Assembly (NCBI RefSeq): GCF_004664715.2
Contig: NC_051084.1
Span: 57,407,334 to 57,471,333 of the forward strand
Source of the DNA: Peromyscus leucopus
Lineage: Eukaryota; Chordata; Mammalia; Rodentia; Cricetidae
Reading direction: 5' to 3'
Length of the DNA: 64,000 nucleotides
The translations under genes were made by a program, and so were the position numbers. Shown one piece after another: positions 47,440-58,510 of the stretch. The notes below the pieces were generated by a model that was given only the letters and a program-made list of their open reading frames with translations, was not told where the DNA came from and searched no databases. Within the stretch, counting starts at the first letter, position 1. The number at the start of each line of letters is the position of its first letter.

Positions 47440-48147
47440 TATGGCAGTTTATTATAAAGCAATATAAATGAAGCGTTTAGACTGATATTGTATATCTTCA
47501 TTATGGAGACACTTGACTGAATGAATGGACTCACTGAGCACTGATTTGTTATATGTAATATTATCTGATAAGGCAATTAATCTAGAATATATTAATAAAC
47601 AGTAAATAACAAACTCGAGAAAAATATTATGTTAGTCTATTAGATTCATGAAAAAAACAAAAACAAATAGCCCATGTAAGGAATAGACTTACACCAAGGC
47701 AAATTGGCAAAATTCTTTCCTAAATGATGATGAGGTCTAGCTCCTCAATGCTGGCTATTTCCTTTAACATAGACTTTTCTTCTAGTCTCTAAGCTCTAAT
47801 AGCTATTATTGATTATAAGTACATAATTGTATTAGAGTACAAGTTAGTAAAGTGCTATAGATTTTCTTTTGTGACATAGAAATTCAAAACATGATAAGGA
47901 ATTATCCAGCACCATCATAACATCATCTACACAAACTCACTTACATGTGGATATATTGCTATTCCAAATGTAGCTTCTTTATAACTCAGTGCCACTGACA
48001 GCATCATTTGGGATATCTTCAGTATCTAGTGTCTGTCACACCTCTTGCTTCTCACTCCTACCTCGAGTAAGTTGAGAGCCTGGGTACCAGGCAGAGCAAT
48101 GCAGAGAGAACTGACTTAGGTACTGAGCTTCAAAGAACTTTCACTGT
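47440..48147. other. Unique non-coding DNA
   Basis: AT-rich; no gene or repeat recognised. Confidence 0.5.
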
Positions 48148-48303
48148 AGGCACTAGGAGATGGCTCAGCAGTTAAAGCAATTGTAAGATCAGGTGTTCAG
48201 ATCCCCAGCACCCATGTGTACTCTACAGAAAAGAAAATGTAAATACTGAAGCTTGTTATGCATAGGCGAACACTACACTACACACACACACTCATGCACA
48301 CAC
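48148..48303 (+). repeat. B2/B3-type SINE
   Basis: The head CACTAGGAGATGGCTCAGCA and GTTAAAGCAATTGTAAGATC and the CCCCAGCACCCATGTGTAC region are tRNA-SINE sequence, ending in a CA-rich tail (ACACACACACACTCATGCAC). Confidence 0.75.
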
Positions 48304-49749
48304 GGAAAATGGATAGAAAGAAGAAAGGAAGCTCACATCATGGATATGAGCCAGTTCCTCCAGCAGCTATACATACTGCAATGCAGAACTCCAAAGTTCC
48401 CATTCAGTCAGTAGTTTACCCACACAGTCACTCATTCATTCTGCAATGAAGCCCCTTTGTTTCTGAATACAGGTCAGCCTCAATAGCCCATCCTGAGATT
48501 AGTCATGGATAGTAACAGCAGTCATGTATCAAATAAAAGGTCCATCGTGGATCCTTACATCTCAAGTACCTATGTGGTGGGGAATGTATGGGGATGTGAT
48601 AGTGAACAGTGGAATTTGCTAATGGTACTTACAGGGAGCCACAACGTCCAGCAGATCATGGGAAGTCTTGTCACAGAATTTGGAGGTCAAGATTTCCCAA
48701 AATATTTCATTGAGTTTGTTTCTATTTACCACAAGGCTACTCACTGCTGCCTGGCTGCACTGCAGCTCATAACTCACATGCCTGCTACTTCCTTCCCTTC
48801 TTGTCTTCTGTGTTTTGTGTTCGAGATATTGTAGTAGATACAATTCTTAAAAAACAACACCTCTTTTTCCCTGTTGAGTTTCTTACCATCTCCCCTCAGC
48901 TCATCTAGAGTATTAAATACAGCACGGTGTTATCTCTCCAGTACCAGCTCCTTTCATTTTCGTCATGTGTTTGATTTGAAAAAAAAAATCTATCCTCATA
49001 TTATTATCATCTATAAAATTATGATAGTAAAGATCTAAACCCATTCTGATCTGACTAAAATATGTATCATAACTGAATTTCTTATGGGCTTCAGAATCAC
49101 ACTTATGCCAACTGCTACATTTTAAACACAGCTAAGAGGTTTCCAATTTGAGCGTTTTACATTAAATAAGTCACGTTTTTTAAAAAGTGAAGCATCGTCA
49201 TCTCTGGCTTATGAGTGACTTGAATATGGGCTCATTCAGAGTCTCCGCAGCATCCTCTTTGAGTATGGCTCTTCTTTGTCTTTCTCTAATGCTTTCAATG
49301 TCTACTTGACCAAGATTGGTTTTGATTCACCTGCTGCCAAACTTCTTTTCTTTGCATCTTCTCTGGGTCTTGTGGTTATCACGAAGAGCAGAAATGTGTG
49401 TTTTCCCATGAGCGTCTCTGTCCTGTATCTTAGATGGGTGGTAAAGACGGCAGGATTGTGGTGTGGTTGTTTTAATTTGTTACAGTGTCCTAGGTTGGCT
49501 GTGTGTCCAAGGTGAACACTAAGGGTAGTGGTCAGAGGGCGTGTGGCTGGTACAGCACTTACTTCGACATTACCAACTCCTCAGGCTCAAATAGTGGATG
49601 GATTTGTTTAAAGTATGAGTTTAGTATTAAAATAGAAGAGGAAATTCTAGTGGAAATATTGTATCCGGGATAAGCTGAGGACTTAGAAATTTCGTGTTGG
49701 GTGGCACTATTCCTGGGAGTCCATGAGCTACAAAAGTCCAACCTAGTGA
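48304..49749. other. Unique non-coding DNA
   Basis: No gene or repeat recognised. The frames at plus 48505-48834 (109 residues) and plus 49276-49515 (79 residues) have no recognisable domain. Confidence 0.45.
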
Positions 49750-50055
49750 ACTCATGAGCTCATGGGAGGTCACTTACAGAAGACGAGGGGATGGTAACTT
49801 AAAGGAACAGCGGAAATGTCTTTAAAGGCAGCTGCATCCAAGAAAGCCCATCCCACATTGGGGGCGTGGCTAACAAAAGCAGGAAGCACAGAACACTCCG
49901 CCCAGCTTACCAGCAGCTCTACATGTGTGAGAGCTGTGAGAGCGTCTCTTTCAGGCACCTCATCAGAGCTCTGCCTCTTCCAAGCACCAAGTATGGTCGG
50001 AGACTGTCTTTCAGCATCTTTACTGCTACATAAGCTTGGAGATGGAGGGATCTAG
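49750..50055. repeat. Possible rodent RMER-like repeat
   Basis: CATGGGAGGTCACTTACAGA, AAAGGCAGCTGCATCCAAGA, CTACATGTGTGAGAGCTGTG and GCGTCTCTTTCAGGCACCTC follow a remembered rodent medium-reiteration repeat pattern. Family and edges are uncertain. Confidence 0.4.
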
Positions 50056-50194
50056 TGCATCTGGTAACTTTCAAAGATATCTTGATGCTTCTAAGTTGTT
50101 TACTGTCTAATTCTTAAAAAGCCTCCCTATAGAATATCCTAAATTTTAAGAGGCTTCCCTCTAGGATGGAATGTATCAACTGAGGGGATACATT

Positions 50195-50526
50195 CCTAAA
50201 ATGTATTTTTTTTATTATTTGAGATAATATAATTATATCAATTCCCCCTCCCTTCCTTCAAACTCTCCCGTGTAACCTCTCTTTTTCAGACTCGTAGCCT
50301 CTTTATTCATTTACTGTTGTTTTACGCATGCACACACACACAATCTGCTCAAGTCTGCAGTGTTACTTTTATGTATGTTTTCAGGGCACCCGTAAAGTCT
50401 CTCCAGCAAGGCTGCCTATATGATTTGAATAAGGACAATAATAATAGATAGGCTAATATGGATGGGGAAAGCCCAGGAAGCCTTAACCCTACACATTTTA
50501 CTGCAGGCAACTGCAGAATACTGAGA
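50195..50526 (-). mobile_element. L1 3' fragment
   Basis: A T-rich start, the C/T-rich antisense stretch CAATTCCCCCTCCCTTCC, and GGATGGGGAAAGCCCAGGAA with CCTTAACCCTACAC resemble the antisense of a rodent L1 3' region. Confidence 0.65.
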
Positions 50527-50681
50527 TCAATTTTTTTTTCATTTTAAATATTTTAATTTTTTGAGAATTTCATACATGAATATACTTTATTTGCATATTC
50601 ATACCATTCACTCTCCTGCCTCAAGCTCTTCCCTCTCTTCCCCCAACTCCCTCCAAGATTCTTGAGCTCTTCTGTATTTAT

Positions 50682-50729
<48 letters not shown>

Positions 50730-52177
50730 GCTGAATCGATTTGGTGTTCCTTGTGTGTATATGTGTCTAGGGCTGCCTGCTTAGGATTGGATAACCTATC
50801 AATGGATTTGTCCCTGGGGAAAATTGATCATTCCCCTCTCAGCACCCATTAACTATCCTGTAGTTCTTCATCTAGTGGTGAGGCCTTGTGGATATCCATC
50901 TATCTCTTTTGGTCTGTTGGCTTGTATGGTCATTATTCAGGTCTTCTTTGGGGAATCATACTATTCAGGTTTCGTAGGTATAACATCCCTGTTATGTCTA
51001 AAAGATACCATCTTATAGGAGGCATCCTGGTCCTCTAGCTTGTGCAATATGTCTGGCATCTCATCTGCAGTGGTTTTGTTGTTGTTGTTTGTTTGTTTGT
51101 TTTGCCTTAGGTGGAAGGGTTGTTCTGTAGATGTACCAGCTGTGGCTCTTTTTAATAGCCTCCATCTACGCCAAAAAGAAGCTTCTTTGATAGGACTTAT
51201 GACCTCTCCAACATTGGCTAGATGACTAGGTTTACAGTACCAGGCTTACATTCCCTCTTATTGAGTGGACCTTAAGTCCAATTAGGCAACTATTGGTTAA
51301 CCCCCAAGACATAGGTTGTACTATTTTTACCATCTGGGATATCTTTCCAGACCAGTCATTACTGTGGTCCATAGGCTTTGCAGCTAAGCAGAACTACTGA
51401 TTACTTTTCTCTCTTGGTACCATACACAATACCTTCTAATACAGTGAGACCTAGTCCTCAGAGAAGAGGCTTCCAGGTTAGTAACAGCTCAGTTCCTCCA
51501 AGCCCTATGTTTTAAGTGTGTTGTACCTTCAGCAGTAGGGTACTCGTTTCAAGTTCTGGGTGATAACCAGGAGCAATGGTAATAGCCTATATTGTTCTAT
51601 GGGTCTCTTGTACTCCTCTGACCAATGACTAGGAAGCAGTTTTCCCTTGCTTGTCCTGGTATATTTGTTAACTAGACTGTGGCTCCTGGGGAAAGCATTA
51701 TCACCCAGTGTGGTGTAATCTCATTTAAATTACACACATATATGCACATAAACACACATTAACATATATTTTAATTAAGCTTATAAAATAATGTTTCCCT
51801 GTCATTTTTTCTATGATCCTTACTGTTATTTCTCTCTCCATCTTTCCTCTCCATCTGTTACTTCCCCTCCCCTGCCCTTGTTAAACCATCATTTTCCCCT
51901 TCCTTTCTTCATAGCACCTGCGTCCTGCTTACCCTGGCTCTAGAGTTCCTGTAGCTTTCCCTCCCCAGAGTTCCTTTCTACTTCCATGCTTCCTGCAGTT
52001 CCTTTAGATGATATACTAACATCTAAGATTTGGAGCTGGCAAACAATGAGGTCTTTGTCTTTCCAGGTCTGGGTTACCTCGCTAAGTCCAATATTTTTCA
52101 GATCTATGCATTTACTTGGAAACACAGATGCCAGGGAGGCAGAGAGAACCAAGAAGGGAATCTTTGTTAGTGTAAAG
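50527..52177 (-). mobile_element. Long diverged L1 3' region (Lx-like)
   Basis: The plus strand starts T-rich, with GAGAATTTCATACATGAATA and C/T-rich sequence. It continues through AT/CT-rich L1-tail sequence and ends with the ORF2-proximal block CATCTAAGATTTGGAGCTGG, GTCTTTGTCTTTCCAGGTCT, GGGTTACCTCGCTAAGTCC, TTTACTTGGAAACACAG. The order is that of a minus-strand L1. A CA microsatellite lies inside. The mys-like element sits immediately downstream at 52183. Confidence 0.65.
50684..50726. repeat. (CA)n microsatellite
   Basis: A CA run of about 43 bp inside the L1-derived region. Confidence 0.95.
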
Positions 52178-52182
52178 CTCTA
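52178..52182. repeat. Left target-site duplication CTCTA
   Basis: CTCTA directly precedes the mys-like element and recurs directly after it at 55043-55047. Confidence 0.8.
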
Positions 52183-52525
52183 TGTTGCTGGAGGGCTTCT
52201 CTCCAGGTTCCCCAAGCCCCGCAGTCCCATAATCCACTTATAAAATAATCACTCAGACGCTTATATCACTTATAAACTGTATGGCCGTGGCAGGCTTCTT
52301 GCTAACTGCTCTTTTATCTTAAATTAACCCATTTCTATAAATCTATAGCTTGCCACGTGGCTGGTGGCTTACCGGCGTCTCTACATGCTCCTCTCCTGGT
52401 GGTGGCTGCAGTGTGTCTCTCCCAGCCTTCCGCTTCCCAGAATTCTCCTCTCTCCTTGTCCCACCTACCTCCTGCCTGGTCATTGGCCATCAGTGTTTTA
52501 TTTACATAGAGTGGTATCCACAGCA
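52183..52525 (-). repeat. 3' LTR of the mys-like element
   Basis: 343 bp, TGCTGTGG to CCAGCAACA on the minus strand. Compared with the 5' LTR it has two substitutions, in the CAGTGTGTCTC block (about 52412) and in GAGTGGTATCC (about 52514). Otherwise it is identical. Confidence 0.95.
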
Positions 52526-52546
52526 CTTCCCCTTTCTTCTTTTTTT
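52526..52546 (-). promoter_or_regulatory. Polypurine tract of the mys-like element
   Basis: On the minus strand AAGAAGAAAGGGGAAG runs directly into the 3' LTR start TGCTGTGG. This is the expected site for RNase H-resistant priming of plus-strand DNA. Confidence 0.8.
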
Positions 52547-53432
52547 AAAAAGGAAGGTTTTAACTTTAACATGGTAAAATTACATATAACAAAACAATTA
52601 CCGAGCAAGAATTATAGTTACAATATTAAAGAAGATGTCCTATCTATCTTATATTTGTGAGTTTAAGGTTTTATAGCTAACTTATCTTTTATCATAACTG
52701 AGGAAATTACGACTATCTAGCCTTCAACCACATCAAAGACCTGAGAAGGAACATAATGGTACCTGAGAAATGGTAGACGGATGCAAGCAACTTCGGGAAT
52801 CTTGCAAGAGTAGACCAAGACAGCTGGCAGCCTGGACAGTCACCTGATGTTTCTCAGCATTGTTGGTGCATTCAAATTGGCTACAGGCCTAGAGTATCTG
52901 ACAGACCATTTTCAGAAGCAGGAATTCTGAGAGACCATCTTACCCTGTCTTGGCAGAGTACAGTGGTCGCTTTCCTTGTGTCCCGCTTGTCCAGAAAGGA
53001 CAGCATTGCATTTGTACTGTCAGCCGTCAAGGCAAGGGCAGTTCTTTGCCCAGTAGGCCATTTTGTGCCAAAAAGACAAACTTCCAAATGGAAATGTCTT
53101 AGAAGCCCAACATTCTCTCGGGATCAATTGGTGCAGCCAGGAGCAATTGTGTCTCACATCAACAGAATTCTAAGTTATTTAAATGCCATATTTTCTAGGT
53201 CTATGAAGTGTTTGAAGATTACCTATCTATCTGAAATATATCTATGTATATCTAGAAGACTTAACTAACATGGCTACAGATATGATTATCATAGATGACT
53301 AATTATTAACCTATTTTTTAATTATCCATTACAATTTTAAATGAGTTATATAAACATAATACCTCAACCAAGAATAGAAATATATATATATATATACAGT
53401 ATAACAAAATTAACTTCAAGTTTGTATCAATG

Positions 53433-53508
53433 AACTAAAATTTATACCAATGTAAAACATTTTAAACATAAACTAAAATCTATACCAATGTAAAACATTT
53501 TAAACAAG
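53433..53508. repeat. 38-bp tandem duplication inside the mys-like element
   Basis: Two adjacent copies (53433-53470 and 53471-53508) beginning AACTAAAAT and sharing TATACCAATGTAAAACATTT. They differ at about two positions. Confidence 0.9.
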
Positions 53509-54420
53509 TTATTCTTTAAAAGTAGGTTCATTAATCTACCCTTTTATCTTATCATCTCCATATCCTCCTATATATCATATCCCCTTTTCTTTTTTAGAAA
53601 GAGATCACATTTATAATCAACCTGTTTTAAATAAAAATATTGGTTTTTTTCTGTCCCACACCAGAGGGCTCTTCTGATTTGGGACACAAGAATCTTTTAA
53701 CCATTTTTTTTTAAAGCAATATGTCTGGGTTTAGAGGGGGAGTGAGCCAATTCCACCTCTAAAGCCAGCTTGGTATATTTGGGAATTTGGGCGTAGCATC
53801 TCTTACTACTTCCTGCTGGAGGGGGGCGCTGTATCTTATGGGGACGCAAAGAAAATTTTAGACCTATGGGGTAGTCCGTGAGGCTGTATTGTGTGAACCA
53901 GTTGCCTTGAAACCGATCTGGATGTTGGATCATCTGGGCCATGGTGTCATCGGAGTCCTTTCAGGGGGTCTTGGCTGGTGAAACCTGATGTATCTTAGTC
54001 TGGAACAAGTCCACAGCCTCTGGCTTTCTGTGGAAACAAAAGCAGAACCTCTTTTCCAAAGTAACATATCCTTATATCCAAATTTTGAAGTCAAGGTACC
54101 TTTAAAATATACATTTTGGCATAACTCAACAGCTTTTGTAATCAAATGTTTTTCTTTAGTTATGAATATCAAAGAGAACATAATCCAGATTCTCTGTGTG
54201 GTAGCCATCTTTATGTGGCTTATGTTTTATATTACCTTGAGCCTTGAGCCTATTGCTTTAAACTGTACCATTGTAAGCCTGAAACGGCGCTGTGGCTGCT
54301 GGCTCCGCCCACTTCAGCTTCCCAACATGGCAGTGGTACGTTTTCCGCCAGCTCTGGGAGTCATCAAGTCTCAGAAATAGTGGGTCTAAGCTTTTATCAA
54401 AGCAGCGTGTAGCCCAGAAA

Positions 54421-54424
<4 letters not shown>

Positions 54425-54459
<35 letters not shown>
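54425..54459. repeat. Poly-T run inside the mys-like element
   Basis: About 35 consecutive T on the plus strand, so a poly-A tract in the sense strand of the element. Confidence 0.95.
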
Positions 54460-54463
<4 letters not shown>

Positions 54464-54679
54464 ACTAGTAAAGACTAAATCTACCACACAGCTTAATTTG
54501 CCGCTGGCAGATGCCTCATTTCCGCCATACTGCTGGTCAAATGCACCCGCCAGGAACCCGCCAGTGTCCAAACTTGCGTTTTGTCACATCTAGCTGCCGG
54601 TATGAGACAAGAAGCAGGAGCCTGGTTTTGGCTCTGTTTAGAATTGGTTATTAAATATTCTCAGGTTTAAGGTGGAAAC

Positions 54680-54697
54680 TCGAGCCGTTGGGCGCCA
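54680..54697 (-). promoter_or_regulatory. Primer-binding site (tRNA-Lys type, gapped)
   Basis: Two bases after the 5' LTR the minus strand reads TGGCGCCCAACGGCTCGA. The first 12 bases match the complement of tRNA-Lys(CTT). The next six match its continuation only if four bases (TGGG) are deleted. The site therefore supports lysine priming but is imperfect. Confidence 0.75.
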
Positions 54698-54699
54698 TT

Positions 54700-55042
54700 T
54701 GTTGCTGGAGGGCTTCTCTCCAGGTTCCCCAAGCCCCGCAGTCCCATAATCCACTTATAAAATAATCACTCAGACGCTTATATCACTTATAAACTGTATG
54801 GCCGTGGCAGGCTTCTTGCTAACTGCTCTTTTATCTTAAATTAACCCATTTCTATAAATCTATAGCTTGCCACGTGGCTGGTGGCTTACCGGCGTCTCTA
54901 CATGCTCCTCTCCTGGTGGTGGCTGCAGTGTCTCTCTCCCAGCCTTCCGCTTCCCAGAATTCTCCTCTCTCCTTGTCCCACCTACCTCCTGCCTGGTCAT
55001 TGGCCATCAGTGTTTTATTTACATAGAGTGATATCCACAGCA
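54700..55042 (-). repeat. 5' LTR of the mys-like element
   Basis: 343 bp, nearly identical to 52183-52525. On the minus strand it contains a TATA-like TTTATAAG region and AAATAAAACAC near its start. The exact cap and poly(A) sites cannot be set by eye. Confidence 0.95.
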
Positions 55043-55047
55043 CTCTA
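55043..55047. repeat. Right target-site duplication CTCTA
   Basis: Copy of 52178-52182 directly after the 5' LTR. Confidence 0.8.
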
Positions 55048-57715
55048 GATGTCTAGGACTTGCTCTAGTTTACTAGATTTAGATAATAAAGTAATGCCTA
55101 GCTCACAGATACCTGCTCTGACCACACTTGTACAGGAAAGCAAGTGAGACCCGGGACAAAACAGCAGAGGTGAGTTTAAGTCTGGGCTCTGATGCTGTGG
55201 TATGACTTTGAAAACCTACCCAGGTTTAGAAGGACGATTCTGTGCAGCCACAAAATTAGTCATAGGAATTATACTACTTTCTTATCGAACATCGGAATCA
55301 AAGGATATTGTATGTATTAAACTATCATGTAAAATTACCATAGTTCACAAATATCATTAATCAGTTGGAGAATTGAAGGGGAATTTTGTAGAAATGAGGA
55401 AGATATATCTCTGAGTTTATTAAATGAAATATCAATATTTGGCTTAATTTCAGAGTGTCGCAAATGATTCCACTATTTTTCCTTGATCCACAGAATGCAT
55501 TCACTCAAGCATCATATGCAATATTTTATTAATTCAGGACAAGATAATAAATGTGTTTTGTATTTATTGATACCAAGTATAGCATTTAGATTTAATTTTC
55601 AGTCATAGGAAAACTAGAAGAGGAATGACATTTTTTTAAAAAAGGTAAATTTGTCTTTCTCTCATAAGCATAGGTAGCTCTATGATGTTCAGGGATGAAT
55701 GGATTCCTTTTGATTTTTATTCTGGGTCTGGGGCAATTACTCCAGATACAGCCATCACGTATATGTTCTTTCTGACAACACAGTGGAAAATGGAAAGAGA
55801 TTGGTATGCCTTGCAGTCTCGAATACTCTCCTGTTTATCTTCTGTATCAGGACTATAATCCTATGTCCTTAACCTAAGTAAATTATGGAAAATTCAGTTT
55901 TCATTACAGGAACCCATGTGCTTTTAAGATTCTATCAGGAGAACAAAGAGAGAAAAAATATTGGGAGAAAATAGTCCTCTCTACAACAGAGATTAGAGAT
56001 GCTTCTCCATCACGTGCAGGCAATAGCCCATCTATTCCGACCAGAATCGTCTTTGAAGTTATTGATAGCAGAGTTGATTTCCTGGACATTACACATGTGA
56101 CAGATACTACATTGGACATAAAAAGGAAACAGACCCTTTCTCCTTAGATTCTGTAATCAAAGAAATAATAATAATTAAGAATTTCCAAGTGGAAGTATAA
56201 TGATATAAAAGAAAATAATTTTATATACGTGCGGGGAGGGAAAACCAAAAGTGTAAGATACTGTGATACAGTCAGTATTTGCTGTTGTCATGCATCAAAT
56301 GTCACCCTAGGAACCTGGGGAAATGTGTCTGTCTCTTAGTAAAGTGTTTCATTCACAAACAAGGAGATGCTTCATGCATTGAGAGGTTGTAATAATTGAG
56401 AGCCAAATGTGAATCATAATCTAATTTCTCTGAGAACTTGAGATCGAATTGAGTGTGATAGACAAGGAGGCACTCCGATAGTCTTTGTATAGTGTTAGTT
56501 TGCTTTGAAAGAGTTCACTTATTTATATCGCTTTGGGTTCATGGGTCTAGGCAGACACTGGAGTGAGGCATCTTACCTGCAGGATTCTGGAGGTCAAGCC
56601 GTGTGGCCACAGTAGAAGGACAGGTCTTTTTCTTCTGTCTTCCCTGCCCTAAAGCAGGCTCTGGCCACGCCTCTCCTCAGAAGACAGAAATGTATGGAAA
56701 AGAACAATCAGGCAAGGTTGGGGGTGGGGTGAGAGGAGGAGTTTTCACCCACTTAGAATGAAGAGAATGAAATTACAGCTCTCCAGCTAAGGCGGGAACA
56801 CATTTCCCCTTTCTTTCCACCCCTCTCCACCCTCTTCCCTTCAGCCAGGGCTCAGAAAGCTTTCTTCTGCAGGCACTACTTTTTTATGCTTGAGAGTAAA
56901 AATGGAGGGAGTTTCTCAACTCATCCACCCAGCTTTAAATGGTATAATTTAAAACTGTGATATAAAAATAAAGGACTCTATTTAAAATATTTCGTAAGAT
57001 CTATTTTTTGACCAAATGGTCTTTTGGATTTGGCTTCTCTTTTCCTATCGACACATCTTCCTGTTCTGGCTTCAGATCAACTTAATACGTGAGCAAAGGC
57101 AATGGCTTAATAGGAAAGCTTTGTTTCAAGCCCCAAACTTGACCCATCTGTCACCATCCCTAATCAAATGAGAAGCTAATGGATGGTAACCTATTCACTT
57201 CTCATGCTCTGAAAATAATATAAAGTGGTTGGCTTGGCTCCTTGCTTCTTTTCAGTGAACTTTTTACTAATCCCTTTAGTCTCTAGATTGAGAAGTGAGT
57301 TGTAGTGACAAAATTTTGGTATGGTCTTTATTGATAAAAGAAACTGGGTAATGTGAATAAATTATTTTATGTAGCATATCTCCAGTAATATGAATTCAAA
57401 ATTAAAAGTGTCTTCAACCCCCCTGACCTCACTAATCTGAGTTGAACACCCGTGTTATAATTGCTGCCAGGTGTTTTTATATTTACATCGTCTTTATGTG
57501 CTTTTATTCTTAAGTAAATCATTTATAACCTATTTAAGATTTTCTGAGATTGGGTATGCAATAAGTATTTTGACCCTAAGTATCTTAACAGCAAAACTCT
57601 CTTAAGGTGTGGTAACAAGAATATCTAGAGTTTTTCTGGAGGGAGATATTCTTTCCTTTAAATGGATATTCTTTCAAAGATGTCTGCACCCCTTTCCTGC
57701 AAAAGCATTGCTGCT
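55048..57715. other. Unique non-coding DNA
   Basis: About 2.7 kb without recognisable repeats. No gene supported. Confidence 0.5.
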
Positions 57716-57868
57716 AAGCTGGGCATAATCGTGTATGTCTTCTTCCCCACTGCTTGGGAAGCAGAGGCAGGTGGACCTCTGTGAGTTTGAAGCCGGCCTG
57801 GTCTCCATGGTGAGTTCTAGGACAGTTAGTGTTACATAATGAGACCCTGTGTCAAAATAAAGCAAAAC
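57716..57868 (+). repeat. B1 SINE
   Basis: Sense B1: CTGGGCATAATCGTGTATGT, CTTGGGAAGCAGAGGCAGGT, GTGAGTTTGAAGCCGGCCTG, GTCTCCATGGTGAGTTCTAG, GAGACCCTGTGTCAAAATAA. Confidence 0.95.
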
Positions 57869-57900
57869 TTAATGCTGCTAAAATAATTAATGGTTCATTC

Positions 57901-57941
57901 TGGTGATATTATTTTGATATCACCAGATATTATTTTGATAT
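57901..57941. repeat. Overlapping direct and inverted short repeats
   Basis: GATATTATTTTGATAT occurs at 57905-57920 and again at 57926-57941. The segment also contains the inverted pair TGGTGATAT (57901-57909) and ATATCACCA (57917-57925). Confidence 0.9.
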
Positions 57942-58117
57942 TAACAGAACCCTTATCATAGCTATAGTAAAGTACCAAACTTAGAAATATAATGTTTATT
58001 AAAAGATAGCAAGCTTGAGACACCTCTTTAATATCCTGTTGGAACAAGAGATTTTCTGCATTGAGTTCAGCATTTCCCTACCAGTGGACTGAACTTTGTT
58101 TTTGATTCTGCTGATAG

Positions 58118-58206
58118 TTTAAAGGACATCAGACCTGTGTAGCCCTGGCTGTCCTAGAACTCACTCTGTAGACCAGACTGGCCTCAAACTCACAGTTCCA
58201 CCTGTC
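58118..58206 (-). repeat. B1 SINE, part 1 (interrupted by an LTR)
   Basis: Antisense B1: CCTGTGTAGCCCTGGCTGTC, CTAGAACTCACTCTGTAGAC, CAGACTGGCCTCAAACTCAC and CCACCTGTC. The remainder of the same element lies at 58511-58565, after the LTR. Confidence 0.93.
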
Positions 58207-58510
58207 TATGGGAGATCAGCTCCCACCTTTTGAAGAGTTCTTATAAGTGGAGGAGAGAAGAATTAAGAAATGATAGAAAGAGAGACCTACATGACAAGAA
58301 GAAAGAGAAACACAGGATAGCTTTTGGAGGGCCTGGACCAATACCCTCCAGCTTCATCCTTTATTCAAAAGAGGTAATGTACAGCCAAGTGTAGCCCCTT
58401 CCAGACACCTGGTAACCACGCCCGTGGTCAAATCATCCCATTATGCAGCCCTGCTGGGTAAAACAAGTCCTGATTCTCTGACCCTGAGTAAGTTCTCACT
58501 AGAGAGAACA
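58207..58510 (-). mobile_element. Solo ERV LTR nested in a B1
   Basis: A 304-bp insert starting TATGGGAG and ending GAGAACA on the plus strand. It is bounded by CCTGTC at 58201-58206 and 58511-58516 and splits a B1 SINE at that point. The reverse complement resembles the plus-strand LTR at 42079-42395: GCAGGGCTGCATAATGGGAT, GTGGTTACCAGGTGTCTGG, TTGGCTGTA, CAGGCCCTCC and GCTATCCTGTGTTTCT. On that reading it lies on the minus strand, with GAATAAAGG as a likely poly(A) signal. Confidence 0.88.

Larger units (their letters stand above)
52183..55042 (-). mobile_element. Full-length mys-like LTR retroelement
   Basis: A 2,860-bp element on the minus strand. It runs 5' LTR 54700-55042, primer-binding site 54680-54697, internal region 52526-54699, polypurine tract at about 52526-52546, and 3' LTR 52183-52525, all bounded by CTCTA duplications. 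The two LTRs are each 343 bp and differ at only two positions (about 0.6%), so the insertion is recent. From memory the Peromyscus mys family has 343-bp LTRs and a total length near 2.86 kb, which fits closely. The 2.17-kb internal region is too short for gag-pol. It has only short open frames (for example minus 53697-53942 and 53930-54208) with no motif I can assign, so mobilisation would need proteins supplied in trans. A 35-bp T run (54425-54459) and a 38-bp tandem duplication (53433-53508) lie inside. Confidence 0.93.

Noticed and set aside
52335..55043. Pair of near-identical short minus-strand proteins as a duplicated gene
   Set aside because: The two frames (52335-52526 and 54852-55043) are the same part of the two LTRs of one element; their differences are the two LTR substitutions.
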